NCBI GenBank assembly: GCA_016235065.1
Contig: JACRMB010000003.1
Span: 1-64,000 of the forward strand
From: Actinomycetota bacterium
GTDB taxonomy: Bacteria > Actinomycetota > Thermoleophilia > BMS3ABIN01
Reading direction: 5' to 3'
Length of the DNA stretch: 64,000 bases
In this document: positions 18,775 to 27,280 of the stretch, piece by piece
Position numbering within the stretch: position 1 is the stretch's first letter
Layout of the letters: the number at the start of each line of letters is the position of its first letter
Notes under the pieces: model-generated
The model's database searches: none
What the model saw: only the letters and a program-made list of their open reading frames with translations
What the model was told of the DNA's origin: nothing
Made by a program: the position numbers and the translations under genes

Positions 18775-19338
18775 TCAGCCGTCCAGCTGCTCGCCGCCGG
18801 CGGACTGCGCCAGGTAAGCCACTTCGCAGGATAGCGCCAGAGCCGACGTGTATGCCAGGGCCTCGTTCAGGGTACGCCCAACCACATAACAGCCGTGGCC
18901 CTTGACGATCACGGCGACATGGGCCTGGAGTAGCTGGGGGATGCGGTTGGCCGCCTGCGCTGAAGTGACGACCGGGATCTCGCGCAGGAAGACCGAGCCC
19001 TCCAGATCCTGCGGCGCGATTATTTCGTTCGTCAGCGACATGGCGATGGCGTGCGGCGGATGGGCGTGGATGATGGCCGCGGCTGGGGTGAACTTGTATA
19101 TCAGCTGATGGAGAGCGACATCGTTGGAGGCTTCGTTGGTGATATTGTCCGGCTCCTCGCGCAGAGGCACTTCGACGAGGTCGGCGGGATCCAGCCGGCC
19201 GAGCATGGCGAAATGTGCCGTGATGACGATCTTCCCCTGATGGCGGACGCTCATATTGCCACCATGCGAGGTGGTAAGCCTGAGCCTTAGCAGGTCGTTG
19301 CCAGTTTCCTGGAACTGATCGTAAATGAAGTCTTGCAT
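18775..19338 (-). CDS. class II aldolase/adducin family protein
   Basis: 187 residues. The zinc-site motifs HAHPPHA and KGHGCYVVG and the phosphate-loop-like SHGGNMSV are those of L-fuculose-phosphate/ribulose-phosphate aldolases. It probably cleaves a sugar phosphate to DHAP or an equivalent; the natural substrate is not deducible. The start has a strong GGAGG 4 bases upstream. It is followed by the TauE-like gene. Confidence 0.8.
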   Translation of the reverse strand: MQDFIYDQFQETGNDLLRLRLTTSHGGNMSVRHQGKIVITAHFAMLGRLDPADLVEVPLREEPDNITNEASNDVALHQLIYKFTPAAAIIHAHPPHAIAMSLTNEIIAPQDLEGSVFLREIPVVTSAQAANRIPQLLQAHVAVIVKGHGCYVVGRTLNEALAYTSALALSCEVAYLAQSAGGEQLDG

Positions 19339-19392
19339 CGGACCTCCCCGGAGGTGATGTTTTGCCCCCCTGCAACCGGAGGGATCTCATTT

Positions 19393-19740
19393 CTAAACGG
19401 CTGCTGCTGAAGACGTCGTGTCCAGCAACTCAACAGTATGAATCACCACAGTCTTCGAGCCTAGCCTTGTCAGCATATCTTCCAGCTGCACCCGGCATCC
19501 GGGCAACCGGTGACGATCGTTCTGGCGCCCGTAGCGGTCAGTTCTTCGGCTCGCGACAGGCCTATCTTGAGCGCCAGCTCGTGATGTGACAGGCTGAAGA
19601 TACCGCCCCGCCGCAACACGATGATTCAAGCGCTTCGGCGTATTCTACCCCGGAAAGCCCCGTGATAATCTCCCGGGGTGCCTGGGTCACGCCAAGTCCC
19701 AGTTTCAGGTGACAGGGATCGTGCCAGGTGATCCGGAGGG
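19393..19740 (-). pseudogene. Broken C-terminal part of a GlcF/HdrD-like CCG-domain Fe-S oxidoreductase
   Basis: Read across three frames on the minus strand the region encodes a continuous CCG domain: ITWHDPCHLKLGLG, then SSCCGG, then GIFSLSHHELALKIG, then TGARTIVTGCP, then GCRVQLEDMLTRLG and HTVELL. It matches the C-terminal CCG domain of glycolate-oxidase iron-sulfur subunits and heterodisulfide-reductase-like proteins. The frame breaks twice, each time where one G is missing from a G run, and no intact N-terminal part lies upstream (stops occur before 19740). It is either a decayed remnant or is damaged by sequence errors. Confidence 0.65.
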
Positions 19741-19983
19741 ATCCGGGTATGTGCTATCTTCAGCCATCGAAGACCCGTGGTTCAATAAGGCAGTCACAGA
19801 AGTCTGACAGGAGTATGATTGGCGCAGGTGGCGCCCGAACGGGCTGATTTCCACCTGCCGGCTTCAGACTGTATGATTTTATGAAGGGCCGGATCTTTGG
19901 CTATGGTATTGCCCGTCAATAGCAGGTATCCAGTAAAGGCGACGGGGCTCGCCAGCATTGAAAATAAAGGAAGCGAAAACGGG

Positions 19984-21591
19984 ATGAACAAGCCGGAATC
20001 ACAGACGCCAGAAAACGGCCATTCAAGATATCTCATCGTGGTTATCCTGTTGCTTGCGGCCGTTGTCCGCTTCGCTTTCATCAGCCGAGAGAGCCTGTGG
20101 TTCGACGAGCTGTACAACGTCTGGGCTAACCGGATGCCATTCACCGACATGCTCCGGGAGCAGGTAGCAGGCGGCCATCCGCCGCTATATTACATCGTGG
20201 TCAGAGCCTGGTATGCCTTTGGTACCGGCGAAGCCTGGGTGAGGTCGTTCTCCGCCCTTGCCGGGGTCGCGACTGTCTTTTTTACCTACCTTGCCGGCAA
20301 AGAACTGTTCTCGCGCCGCGCCGGACTGTGGGCAGCGGCTTTCACGGCTCTGTCTCCCCTGCTGGTCATGTACTCGCGGGCCAATACTTTCTATTCCCTG
20401 ATGATCGCCTTGACGGCGCTGTCTTTCTGGTTGCTCGTGCGGGCCTCGTTGCGAAGCGGGTGGGTGAACTGGGCAGCGTATACGGCCGCTGCGGCCGCCG
20501 TGATGATGAGCTACTTTTTCGGAGCCGTGATGGTAGGCGCCGGCTGGCTGGTTTTTTGGATAATCAGGAACCGGGAGGACAGCAAGCTGACTCCCTGGAT
20601 CGCGAGCCAGTCATTGCTTCTGGCAGTGACGGCCGGCTCGTTCCTTCTCAGCAAAGAGGCGATATCGGAGCCATCCCGGCTGGCCATTCCCAGCGCCGGC
20701 CGCCTTTTGGCTTTTTTCTATATGCTGGCGGTCTCACCCTTCGTGCTCGTTGCCGGCCGCATCGATCCGTCCATCGTGTTCAGCGGAACGGAGAGTAAAC
20801 CCGTCTCACATGTAGCGGCACTCGGCGTGGTAGTCATCGCCCTGGTGCTGGCTTTTGTTTTTTCCGGGAGACTGCGGGAGTTGTTGCTCACAAAGGAAAC
20901 CATTGCCCTGGCCATCTATGTCGTCCTGATGATGGCCGGACCACAGCTGCTGCAGATGATAAACGGCGGCCGGCTTTCGAGCCGCTTTTACGTCTGGGCT
21001 GTGCCGGCATTCATGCTGCTCGTCGGCGCGGTTGTCGCGGCGATCCCGAGACGTATCGGCATCGCGCTTGGGGGGATCTTTCTGGCGGCGCTGTTTTCCT
21101 TTTCTTTCATCGAGGTGCAGTACAAGGATAGCGGCGACGCCGACTGGCGGGCGCTGATGGGGACCGTGGCCGACAACCAAGTAGAGGGTGACCTGTTAGT
21201 GAGCTTCCCCATGCACAATGGCCAGCTCGCCGCCAGCTATTACCTGCCTCAGCAGTTACCCATAGTGGGCGGGATGCTGTCGCAGAGTAGCGACGCTATC
21301 TATTTCATGCAGCCAGGCGAGACCTGGGGAGGCTACAAGAGTGGCTACTGGGTGGGATCGGGTGCCGAGCCGCCGCTGTCGGGGGTCGAGCAGGAAGAGC
21401 GCATTAAAATGGACATCGCAGGGGCCGACAGGCTCTGGCTGGTATCGGAACAGGACATGCTCTCCAAATTCCCGGGTGTGAAGCGGGTGCTCGATGAAGG
21501 CTGGGTAGAAAAGGGGCGGTGGGACTACGCTCCGTTTGTGCTTATTCTCTATGAGCCGCGGCCGGGCTTGGTAGACCAGATGCCATCCTGA
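19984..21591 (+). CDS. GT39/PMT-like membrane glycosyltransferase
   Basis: About 535 residues with ten or more membrane helices. The first periplasmic loop carries the GT-C acidic motif in RESLWFDELYNVW, followed by GGHPPLYYIV, typical of ArnT/PMT_2-type transferases that use polyprenyl-phosphate sugars. A soluble C-terminal domain follows the helices. The ATG at 19984 is preferred: it follows GGAAG and the upstream 29 codons look non-coding. Acceptor and sugar are unknown. It converges with galT. Confidence 0.75.
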   Translation: MNKPESQTPENGHSRYLIVVILLLAAVVRFAFISRESLWFDELYNVWANRMPFTDMLREQVAGGHPPLYYIVVRAWYAFGTGEAWVRSFSALAGVATVFFTYLAGKELFSRRAGLWAAAFTALSPLLVMYSRANTFYSLMIALTALSFWLLVRASLRSGWVNWAAYTAAAAAVMMSYFFGAVMVGAGWLVFWIIRNREDSKLTPWIASQSLLLAVTAGSFLLSKEAISEPSRLAIPSAGRLLAFFYMLAVSPFVLVAGRIDPSIVFSGTESKPVSHVAALGVVVIALVLAFVFSGRLRELLLTKETIALAIYVVLMMAGPQLLQMINGGRLSSRFYVWAVPAFMLLVGAVVAAIPRRIGIALGGIFLAALFSFSFIEVQYKDSGDADWRALMGTVADNQVEGDLLVSFPMHNGQLAASYYLPQQLPIVGGMLSQSSDAIYFMQPGETWGGYKSGYWVGSGAEPPLSGVEQEERIKMDIAGADRLWLVSEQDMLSKFPGVKRVLDEGWVEKGRWDYAPFVLILYEPRPGLVDQMPS

Positions 21592-21624
21592 GAAAGTAGC
21601 AGCTTATCCGAAGCTTTCCCGGTG

Positions 21625-22653
21625 CTACCTGAGCAGCGCCGCCGCGTCTTCCGGCGCCACCGTGTTTACCCAGACCCCCGCGCCCAGTTCCAGCCCGCCG
21701 GAAAGGGTCAGCCTTGGCAGGATCTCGATATGCCAGTGGTAGGGACGTGACTCGCCGCGCAGCGGATAGGTATGTACCCAGTAATTGAAAGGCGCATCGC
21801 CGAGGCGCTCCCGGAAACGGTTGAGGACCTCTGTCATGACTCCCGCCAGGTCAGGAAGATCCTCGCAGCGCTCGAAGCGGAGTTCATGCTTGCGCGGGAC
21901 GATCCAGGTCTCGTAGGGAAGACGTGAGGCGAAGGGGGCGTAGACCAGGAAGTCCTCAGTCTCCAGGATCACCCGCGAACCTTCCTTCACCGTCTCGTCG
22001 ATGACATCACAGAGTATGCAGCCAGGAACTCCGGGATTGGCGAAGACGAAACTGTCGAGCTCGGCATCGATGGTCGGCGGTATGAACGGCAGTCCGAAAA
22101 GCTGAGAATGCGGGTGTTCTAGAGAAGAAGCCGCTGCTGCCCTGTGGTTGCGGATGATGTGGACATAACTGGTGCGCCCCTCTTCTTTTAGCGCCAGGAT
22201 GCGGTCGCGGTACATCTCCAGCATGATGAGTGTCTGCTGCGGGCCGACCTGCCAGGGAGGCTGGTTGTGCACGGGGGTGTCGACGATGACCTCGCTGGTG
22301 CCGAGGGCGGGTTGCCGGTCTGGCGAAACGGCGCGTTCGACGCCGCCCCGTGGCACGCCGCTGACAAGGATGGGATAGCGGTTGGGGATGACGCGGATAT
22401 TCCAGCCGGGCTGGTCACAATCGCCCTCCGTTCGGTAGGCGCAGATCTCGGGAGGAGTCCTGTCCTCGTGGCCAGGGCAGAAAGGACATTCTTCGTCCGG
22501 CTGGTCAACCCCTTCAGCCGGACCTGGAGCATGAGGCCGCTTGCCGCGGCTGGTCGCGAGAATCACCCATTCGCCGGTTACCGGATCGCGCCTGAGCTCC
22601 GGCTGGGCTGGATCCGCGGGAGTGGCAGCTTCGCCAGGCGTATCCCCGCTCAT
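21625..22653 (-). CDS. galT: galactose-1-phosphate uridylyltransferase
   Basis: A HIT-superfamily enzyme of the Leloir pathway, here 342 residues. ELRRDPVTGEWVILATSRGK opens the domain. CPFC is a zinc-ligand pair and EHPHSQLFGLP carries the nucleophilic His. The C-terminal SRPYHWHIEILPRL is characteristic. The ATG at 22653 is chosen because it overlaps the upstream stop by 4 nt (ATGA); the 11 upstream codons are not family-like. The enzyme could also act on other hexose phosphates. galE and galK are not adjacent. Confidence 0.9.
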   Translation of the reverse strand: MSGDTPGEAATPADPAQPELRRDPVTGEWVILATSRGKRPHAPGPAEGVDQPDEECPFCPGHEDRTPPEICAYRTEGDCDQPGWNIRVIPNRYPILVSGVPRGGVERAVSPDRQPALGTSEVIVDTPVHNQPPWQVGPQQTLIMLEMYRDRILALKEEGRTSYVHIIRNHRAAAASSLEHPHSQLFGLPFIPPTIDAELDSFVFANPGVPGCILCDVIDETVKEGSRVILETEDFLVYAPFASRLPYETWIVPRKHELRFERCEDLPDLAGVMTEVLNRFRERLGDAPFNYWVHTYPLRGESRPYHWHIEILPRLTLSGGLELGAGVWVNTVAPEDAAALLR

Positions 22654-22982
22654 TTGTCTTCGCGCAGTTCTGGCTCCAGCGTCCATTCACCAGTGCCGGC
22701 ATCGATGGCGATATCGTAGGTGCGGCCGTTATGGGCATGGACGCGGAAGAATGTCTTGCGATGGCGTCCGTGCTCTGATTCTTCCTGCCAGGTCTTCCTC
22801 ACTGAAAGCACGGTCAGGCGCTTGCCCTCGAGTTCGAAAGCCCTGGGCTTCTCGTCCTTCTTGAAGCCCGAGTAGGCATGGACGGTGATGGGCTTCCCGG
22901 CTTTCTGGTCCTGCTCCGGCGGCCCGGTGCTCCCGGCGGCCTTGTCGGACCGGTCCGGTTTCATCTTCTTCTCGATACCCAT
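22650..22982 (-). CDS. conserved small hydrophilic protein of unknown function
   Basis: 110 residues. The first 30 are charged and disordered. The C-terminal 70 look like a compact beta fold (HAYSGFKKDEKPRAFELEG, then RTYDIAIDAGTGEW), resembling small DUF6504-type proteins. The start at 22982 follows AAGGA; a longer frame to 23018 is less likely. It is translationally coupled to galT. No function is assigned. Confidence 0.6.
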   Translation of the reverse strand: MGIEKKMKPDRSDKAAGSTGPPEQDQKAGKPITVHAYSGFKKDEKPRAFELEGKRLTVLSVRKTWQEESEHGRHRKTFFRVHAHNGRTYDIAIDAGTGEWTLEPELREDK

Positions 22983-23036
22983 ATCCGTTTTCCTTCGCGT
23001 ATTGGTTGCGAGCATCACGTAGCGGGTCAGCGAACA

Positions 23037-24299
23037 TTATATATATCCAGGTAGCTGATAGGGAAGAAATCGAAACAGTAGGCATGGAATAAACACATTC
23101 GCGTCGAGGACGCCGTCAGCGGCGCTCCCGGAGGGCCAGCAAAAGGACCAGGGTAGCGGCCAGACCCGAGGTGCTCCGAAGAAGAATGGGGCCCGGGGAC
23201 TGAAGGAATCCCAGAGAAGCCCGGCGATCAGGCTGGAAAAGAAGGCGAGGAGTCCGGTGACTGCGTGGAGGGTGCCAAGGGCGGTACCCCGCGCGTGGGC
23301 TGGAGCCATATCGGCGGCAAAAGCCTTGCCCACCCCTTCAGTCATGGCCATATAGAGGCCGTATACGGCGAAAAGCGGCCAGACCGCGGCGGTTCCGCCG
23401 GTCAGGGCGAATCCCAGGTATACCAGAGAGAAAATGATAAAGCCGCCGGCAATGATGCGGCGGCGGCCGATCCGGTCAGAGAGCATGCCTGCCGGAATCG
23501 ACAGGGCTCCGTAGACGAGGTTGAAGATGACATAGGCCAGGACCGCAGCGAAGGCGGAGAGGCCGAGGTCTTTGGCCCGGAGGATCAGGAAGGCGTCGCT
23601 GGAGTTCCCCAGGGCGAATATGGCGCTCGCCAGAAGGAAGAGCTTGAATCTGCGGTCGTATTGCGAGAGCGACAGCCGGGGCCGCCGTGTCTGCGGGTGG
23701 GCGTGGACGCGCTCCCGGATCAGGAAGAGGCTGGCGACGCCCAGGGCGGCCGGGACGGCAGAGATAAGAAAAATGGTCCGGTACTGTTCTCCCAGAAGGC
23801 CGAGCGCCACCAGTGCCAGCAGCGCTCCCAGGGTTGCTCCTGCGGTATCAGCGGTCCGGTGGAAGCCGAACACGCGGCCACGGGTCTTCGGCTCGGTGGA
23901 GTCGGCGATGAGAGCGTCACGGGGGGCGACACGGATTCCCTTCCCCAGCCGGTCGCCGAAGCGGAGCGCCAGCACCTGTGGCCAGGTCCCGGTTGCGGCA
24001 AGCAGCGGTTTGGCCAGGGCGGAGATGCCATAGCCGATGATCGTCAGGGGCCTTCGTTTGCGCCAGCGGTCTGAGAACCAGCCCGAGAAGACCTTGATCG
24101 TGCTGGCGGTGCTCTCGGCGATGCCCTCGATCAGGCCGACCACCGCTACCGGCGCGCCCAGGGTCGTAGTCAGGAACAGGGGGACCAGCGGGTAGATTGT
24201 CTCGCTGGAAAGATCGGTGAGAAAACTGGTTATCCCCAGGATGAAGACATTGCGGCTGACGCCGGGAACCGGAGAGCCGGGTTCTTCATTCAAATGCAT
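23037..24299 (-). CDS. MFS transporter with a frameshifted C-terminus
   Basis: A 12-helix major facilitator protein with the cytoplasmic loop motif RFGDRLGKGIRVAPRDALIA and DRIGRRR in the second half. Up to about residue 376 it is normal. Then the frame gives an unnatural tail. Shifting by one base near 23170 restores a hydrophobic last helix ending AATLVLLLALRERR with a TGA at 23116-23118. So one base, probably a C, is missing: either a real mutation or a sequence error. The start overlaps the DUF190 stop by 10 nt. Substrate is unknown. Confidence 0.8.
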   Translation of the reverse strand: MHLNEEPGSPVPGVSRNVFILGITSFLTDLSSETIYPLVPLFLTTTLGAPVAVVGLIEGIAESTASTIKVFSGWFSDRWRKRRPLTIIGYGISALAKPLLAATGTWPQVLALRFGDRLGKGIRVAPRDALIADSTEPKTRGRVFGFHRTADTAGATLGALLALVALGLLGEQYRTIFLISAVPAALGVASLFLIRERVHAHPQTRRPRLSLSQYDRRFKLFLLASAIFALGNSSDAFLILRAKDLGLSAFAAVLAYVIFNLVYGALSIPAGMLSDRIGRRRIIAGGFIIFSLVYLGFALTGGTAAVWPLFAVYGLYMAMTEGVGKAFAADMAPAHARGTALGTLHAVTGLLAFFSSLIAGLLWDSFSPRAPFFFGAPRVWPLPWSFCWPSGSAADGVLDANVFIPCLLFRFLPYQLPGYI

Positions 24300-24676
24300 T
24301 TACACGGGGGAAGAAAGTCGTCTTCGGATTTCCCGGCGGGTGAAGCGGTAGCGTCACATCTGATCACGAGGGTGTCGGAAACCTCGATCAATCCCTTCTT
24401 CACCACCTCACAGATGAGTGGCAACACCGCGTCGATCCGTGCCTCGGAATCTACTGCCTCGACCTTCAGAGGCAGGTTTGTGGAGAGATCGAGCATCTTG
24501 GCGGAATGCAGGACCATGTCGGCGCCGTAACCGCTGACTCCGCGGAAGACGCTGGCGCCGGCGATGCCGTTCTTGTGGAGGATGTCCAGCAGGACTTCGT
24601 AGACGGGACGATGATGGACCTTGTCCTTCTCATCGACAAAGACGGTCAGTTTTTTGGCGGTATCTCCGTTTCGCAT
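24290..24676 (-). CDS. DUF190 family protein
   Basis: 128 residues with a PII-like ferredoxin fold pattern, as in DUF190 proteins: KKLTVFVDEKDKVHHRPVYE, then GAGASVFRG-like GIAGASVFRGVSGYG. These proteins often sit next to crcB, as here, and may bind nucleotides to regulate ion handling. An excellent AGGAGG 8 bases upstream sets the ATG at 24676. It lies 10 bases after crcB. Confidence 0.85.
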   Translation of the reverse strand: MRNGDTAKKLTVFVDEKDKVHHRPVYEVLLDILHKNGIAGASVFRGVSGYGADMVLHSAKMLDLSTNLPLKVEAVDSEARIDAVLPLICEVVKKGLIEVSDTLVIRCDATASPAGKSEDDFLPPCKCI

Positions 24677-24686
24677 GTATATCCTC

Positions 24687-25058
24687 CTAGAATGCCCTGG
24701 CGAGGACCTCGCCAAGCTTGAGGGCGGCGAAACCGGCCGCCACGCTCAGAATCACGTTCAGCGCGGCGTATAGCAGCTCGCCGTCCTTGACCAGGCCGCC
24801 CGTCTCATATTCAAAAGCTGAGAAGGTTGTATAGGCGCCCAGGAATCCGACGACTAGGAACGACCTCCACTGGGGGCTGGCCATCGATCTTTCCAGAAAC
24901 AGGGTCATCAGCAAGCCGATGAGGAAACAGCCGCTGACGTTCACTACCAGGGTTCCCATCGGGAAGCTCCTTCCCCAACGTTCGCCGACCCAGAGGCCTA
25001 CCGCGTAGCGGCTGATGGCGCCAGTGAAACCGCCGAGTCCGATAATGAGATAGTTCAT
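24687..25058 (-). CDS. crcB: fluoride channel CrcB/Fluc
   Basis: 123 residues and four membrane helices. The Fluc signatures are GGFTGAISRY at the N-terminus, GTLVVNVSGCF in helix 2, and GFLGAYTTFSAFEYE, which holds the pore phenylalanines and polar track. It exports toxic fluoride as a dual-topology dimer. No fluoride riboswitch was found in the 28-base upstream gap, so regulation would come from the upstream genes. Confidence 0.93.
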   Translation of the reverse strand: MNYLIIGLGGFTGAISRYAVGLWVGERWGRSFPMGTLVVNVSGCFLIGLLMTLFLERSMASPQWRSFLVVGFLGAYTTFSAFEYETGGLVKDGELLYAALNVILSVAAGFAALKLGEVLARAF

Positions 25059-25086
25059 CTTCTTCCCATAGTTCTTCGCATTCTTC

Positions 25087-26574
25087 TCATTCCTGCCCCG
25101 CGGTCGCGTAATCGATGATCATCTGGTCGGTAAGCCACTCGACCGGCGCCCTGTCGTCGGTGAGGACAGTGCCGCCCGGATGCACTTCCGAAAGTCCGGG
25201 AGATATCTCTGCCGCCAGCTCCGCGACTTGCGGCGGCATCCGCCCGGCGCGTGACATCAGGTCGCCGGCGCTGGACGGCTCATTTGTGGCCACGATAAGC
25301 TCGTTGAACTGCCCGGTATTGAAACTGTATACCGACGGGTAGACATCGCGCATCGTGGCGGCGATAGCGTCGGCCACGGCACTGTCGCCCGGAGTCTTGC
25401 CCACATTTATCATGACTACGCCCCGGTCGGCAAGGTGATCGCGGATCTCCTCAAAGAATTCCCTGGTGGTCAGGTAGAAGGGGATATATGGCTGGCGGAA
25501 GGCGTCGACGGCGACCAGGTCCCAGCTTTCGTCGCTCGTCTTCAGGAACGGCCTGCCGTCGGCTACGTGGACGGTAAGGTTCGGCTCGTTCATGTCGAAA
25601 TACCGGCGGCCGGCATCGACTACGCCGGGGTCGATCTCGACGCCGTCGATTTGGACATCCGGGTAGAAAGATGTCATAAGCCGCGGGATGGAACCGGCGG
25701 CATTGCCGATAACCAGGACCCTTTCCGGCGCGTCATCACCGGCGAACCAGGGCGCGACAGAGAAATAATCCCAGTAGCCTCCGGTGAGCAGGCGGTCGGG
25801 ATCATAGACGGAATGGACCGCCCAGCCCTCGTTGAGCTTGAGGTATTTTGTGCCACCTTTATCCACTACCTGGATGTACTGATACGGAGACTCGGTCTCG
25901 AAGATGCTGTCGGGGTCAGGCTTGATCGCCCCCTGGGGCACAGCAAGTCCGACCATGATGATAAGCGGCACTCCCGCCAGGATGCGGTTGCCGAGCCCCG
26001 CAGCCGAGACTGCTGCCAGCGTGCCGGCGAAAAGCAGCATGGTGTTGCGGGTGCCGATCCAGGGGATCAGCACCAGGACCGGCAGGAAAGTGCCGACTAT
26101 GCTGCCCACGGTGGAGAGGGCATAAAGACTGCCGGACACATTCCCGGCTGACTCGATTCCGGTCAGGCGCAGGCGGATGGCAAAAGGCGGCACCATGCCA
26201 AGGATCGTGACCGGAACAGCGAAAAGCAGGACAGTGACAGCGAAGGAACCGAGGAACGCCCCGGCAGAGATCTGCTCGATACCCTCGATGGCCAGGCCCA
26301 TCACCGGGCGGGCGACGAAGGGCAGAGCGGCGATCGAGGCCGCCGCCGCCATCGTGAGCCAGCAGAGCAGCTGCGGCTCCGGCCGGCGGTCAGCCAGCTT
26401 CCCGCCCAGGTAATAACCGATTGTCAGATAGATGAGGATGAGGCCGATGAGGTTGGCCCAGATAAAAAGGGAATTGCCGAAATAGGGAGCGATCAGGCGC
26501 GAGCCGCTCATCTCGGTCGCCATCGTGGTCATGCCGGCGGTCAGGACCAGCAGATATAACAGCGGCCGCGGCAC
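25087..26574 (-). CDS. membrane-fused spermidine synthase-like methyltransferase-fold protein
   Basis: 495 residues. An N-terminal block of about six membrane helices begins TAGMTTMATEMSGSRLIAPY. A soluble spermidine-synthase fold follows, with the nucleotide motif VLVIGNAAGSIPRLM, then EIDPGVVDAGRRYF and DAFRQPYIPFYLTT. The usual GGGDG at motif I is replaced by GNAAG, so polyamine synthesis is uncertain. The GTG start shares one base with the fxsA stop and has an AAGGAG upstream. Probably cotranscribed with fxsA. Confidence 0.8.
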   Translation of the reverse strand: MPRPLLYLLVLTAGMTTMATEMSGSRLIAPYFGNSLFIWANLIGLILIYLTIGYYLGGKLADRRPEPQLLCWLTMAAAASIAALPFVARPVMGLAIEGIEQISAGAFLGSFAVTVLLFAVPVTILGMVPPFAIRLRLTGIESAGNVSGSLYALSTVGSIVGTFLPVLVLIPWIGTRNTMLLFAGTLAAVSAAGLGNRILAGVPLIIMVGLAVPQGAIKPDPDSIFETESPYQYIQVVDKGGTKYLKLNEGWAVHSVYDPDRLLTGGYWDYFSVAPWFAGDDAPERVLVIGNAAGSIPRLMTSFYPDVQIDGVEIDPGVVDAGRRYFDMNEPNLTVHVADGRPFLKTSDESWDLVAVDAFRQPYIPFYLTTREFFEEIRDHLADRGVVMINVGKTPGDSAVADAIAATMRDVYPSVYSFNTGQFNELIVATNEPSSAGDLMSRAGRMPPQVAELAAEISPGLSEVHPGGTVLTDDRAPVEWLTDQMIIDYATAGQE

Positions 26575-27080
26575 TAGTCTTCCAGCTCCTTGCGGCGTTG
26601 TTCCGGTTCGCGGGGCTCTTCAGGACCGGAACCGGGTCCGCCTGGACCGCCGCCGAAGCCGGTGCCATCGCCCGGCCCTCCCCGGCCACCTGGAGACCAG
26701 ATGAATATCGAACGCCTTTCAACCGCTATTTTCAGACGCCGCTTGGCGAAGGATCTGACTGGGATGCGGGTCACGGGCAGGAGCAGCAACAGCCCCACGA
26801 TGTCAGTGAGGAATCCCGGCGTTAGCAGCAGGATAGCGCCTGCGAGTATCAGGGCGCCATCCACGAGGGAGTCGCCCGGCATATTCCCCGACTGGACCTC
26901 GGACTGGATGCGCGCGATCACGCGATAGCCCTGCTGTTTTGCCAGGGCGGCGCCAGCCACGCTGATGAGGATCAGGGAAAGGATGGTATAGACGACACCG
27001 ATCCTCGAGCCGACTTCGATGATCATCCAGAGCTCGAGCAGCGGTATTATTATGAACAATGCCAACAGGACCAGGAACAT
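26574..27080 (-). CDS. fxsA: FxsA family membrane protein
   Basis: 168 residues. FxsA-type hydrophobic segments (LLALFIIIPLLELWMIIEVG and a second pair around ILAGAILLLTPGFLTDIVG) are followed by a Gly/Pro-rich, charged cytoplasmic tail. FxsA in E. coli affects phage exclusion when overproduced; its cellular role is not settled. It shares one base with the next gene. A 200-base divergent region lies upstream. Confidence 0.85.
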   Translation of the reverse strand: MFLVLLALFIIIPLLELWMIIEVGSRIGVVYTILSLILISVAGAALAKQQGYRVIARIQSEVQSGNMPGDSLVDGALILAGAILLLTPGFLTDIVGLLLLLPVTRIPVRSFAKRRLKIAVERRSIFIWSPGGRGGPGDGTGFGGGPGGPGSGPEEPREPEQRRKELED

Positions 27081-27112
27081 GGCCTAATTCTCTACCCGGA
27101 CGCGGTGTAAAT

Positions 27113-27153
27113 ACAAATGGGATGGGCGCCATGCCACAAATGGATGGGCGCCA
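27113..27153. repeat. Two near-identical direct repeats between fxsA and the GT-C-like gene
   Basis: ACAAATGG(G)ATGGGCGCCA occurs at 27113-27131 and 27136-27153, differing by one inserted G. The spacing is about two helical turns. They lie 33 bases upstream of fxsA and could be a binding site or a local duplication. Confidence 0.6.
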
Positions 27154-27193
27154 CGCGGCGGCCGGAGACGCCTTGCCGCGGAGCCGCCCGAAA

Positions 27194-27223
27194 TTGACCT
27201 TGCTCCACCGCCGAATATATAGT
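27194..27223 (+). promoter_or_regulatory. Sigma70-type promoter for the gene at 27281
   Basis: TTGACC (27194-27199), an 18-base spacer and TATAGT (27218-27223), each one mismatch from consensus. The predicted transcript starts near 27230, giving a leader of about 50 bases. Confidence 0.55.
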
Positions 27224-27280
27224 TCCTTATCGCGCGGCGCCTGATCGCAGAGAACCGTAATCGCCAGGGCATGCTAGACC

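Noticed and set aside
18758-19390. Extended 472-residue frame upstream of the TauE-like gene
   Set aside because: The upstream part is antisense-like shadow of the class II aldolase frame; homology begins at the ATG at 18757.
21596-21628. Hairpin GTAGCA/TGCTAC as a bidirectional terminator between the converging GT and galT genes
   Set aside because: The stem is short with a large interior loop, and no T-run follows on either strand.
25059-25086. Fluoride riboswitch upstream of crcB
   Set aside because: The gap is only 28 bases and shows no riboswitch core.
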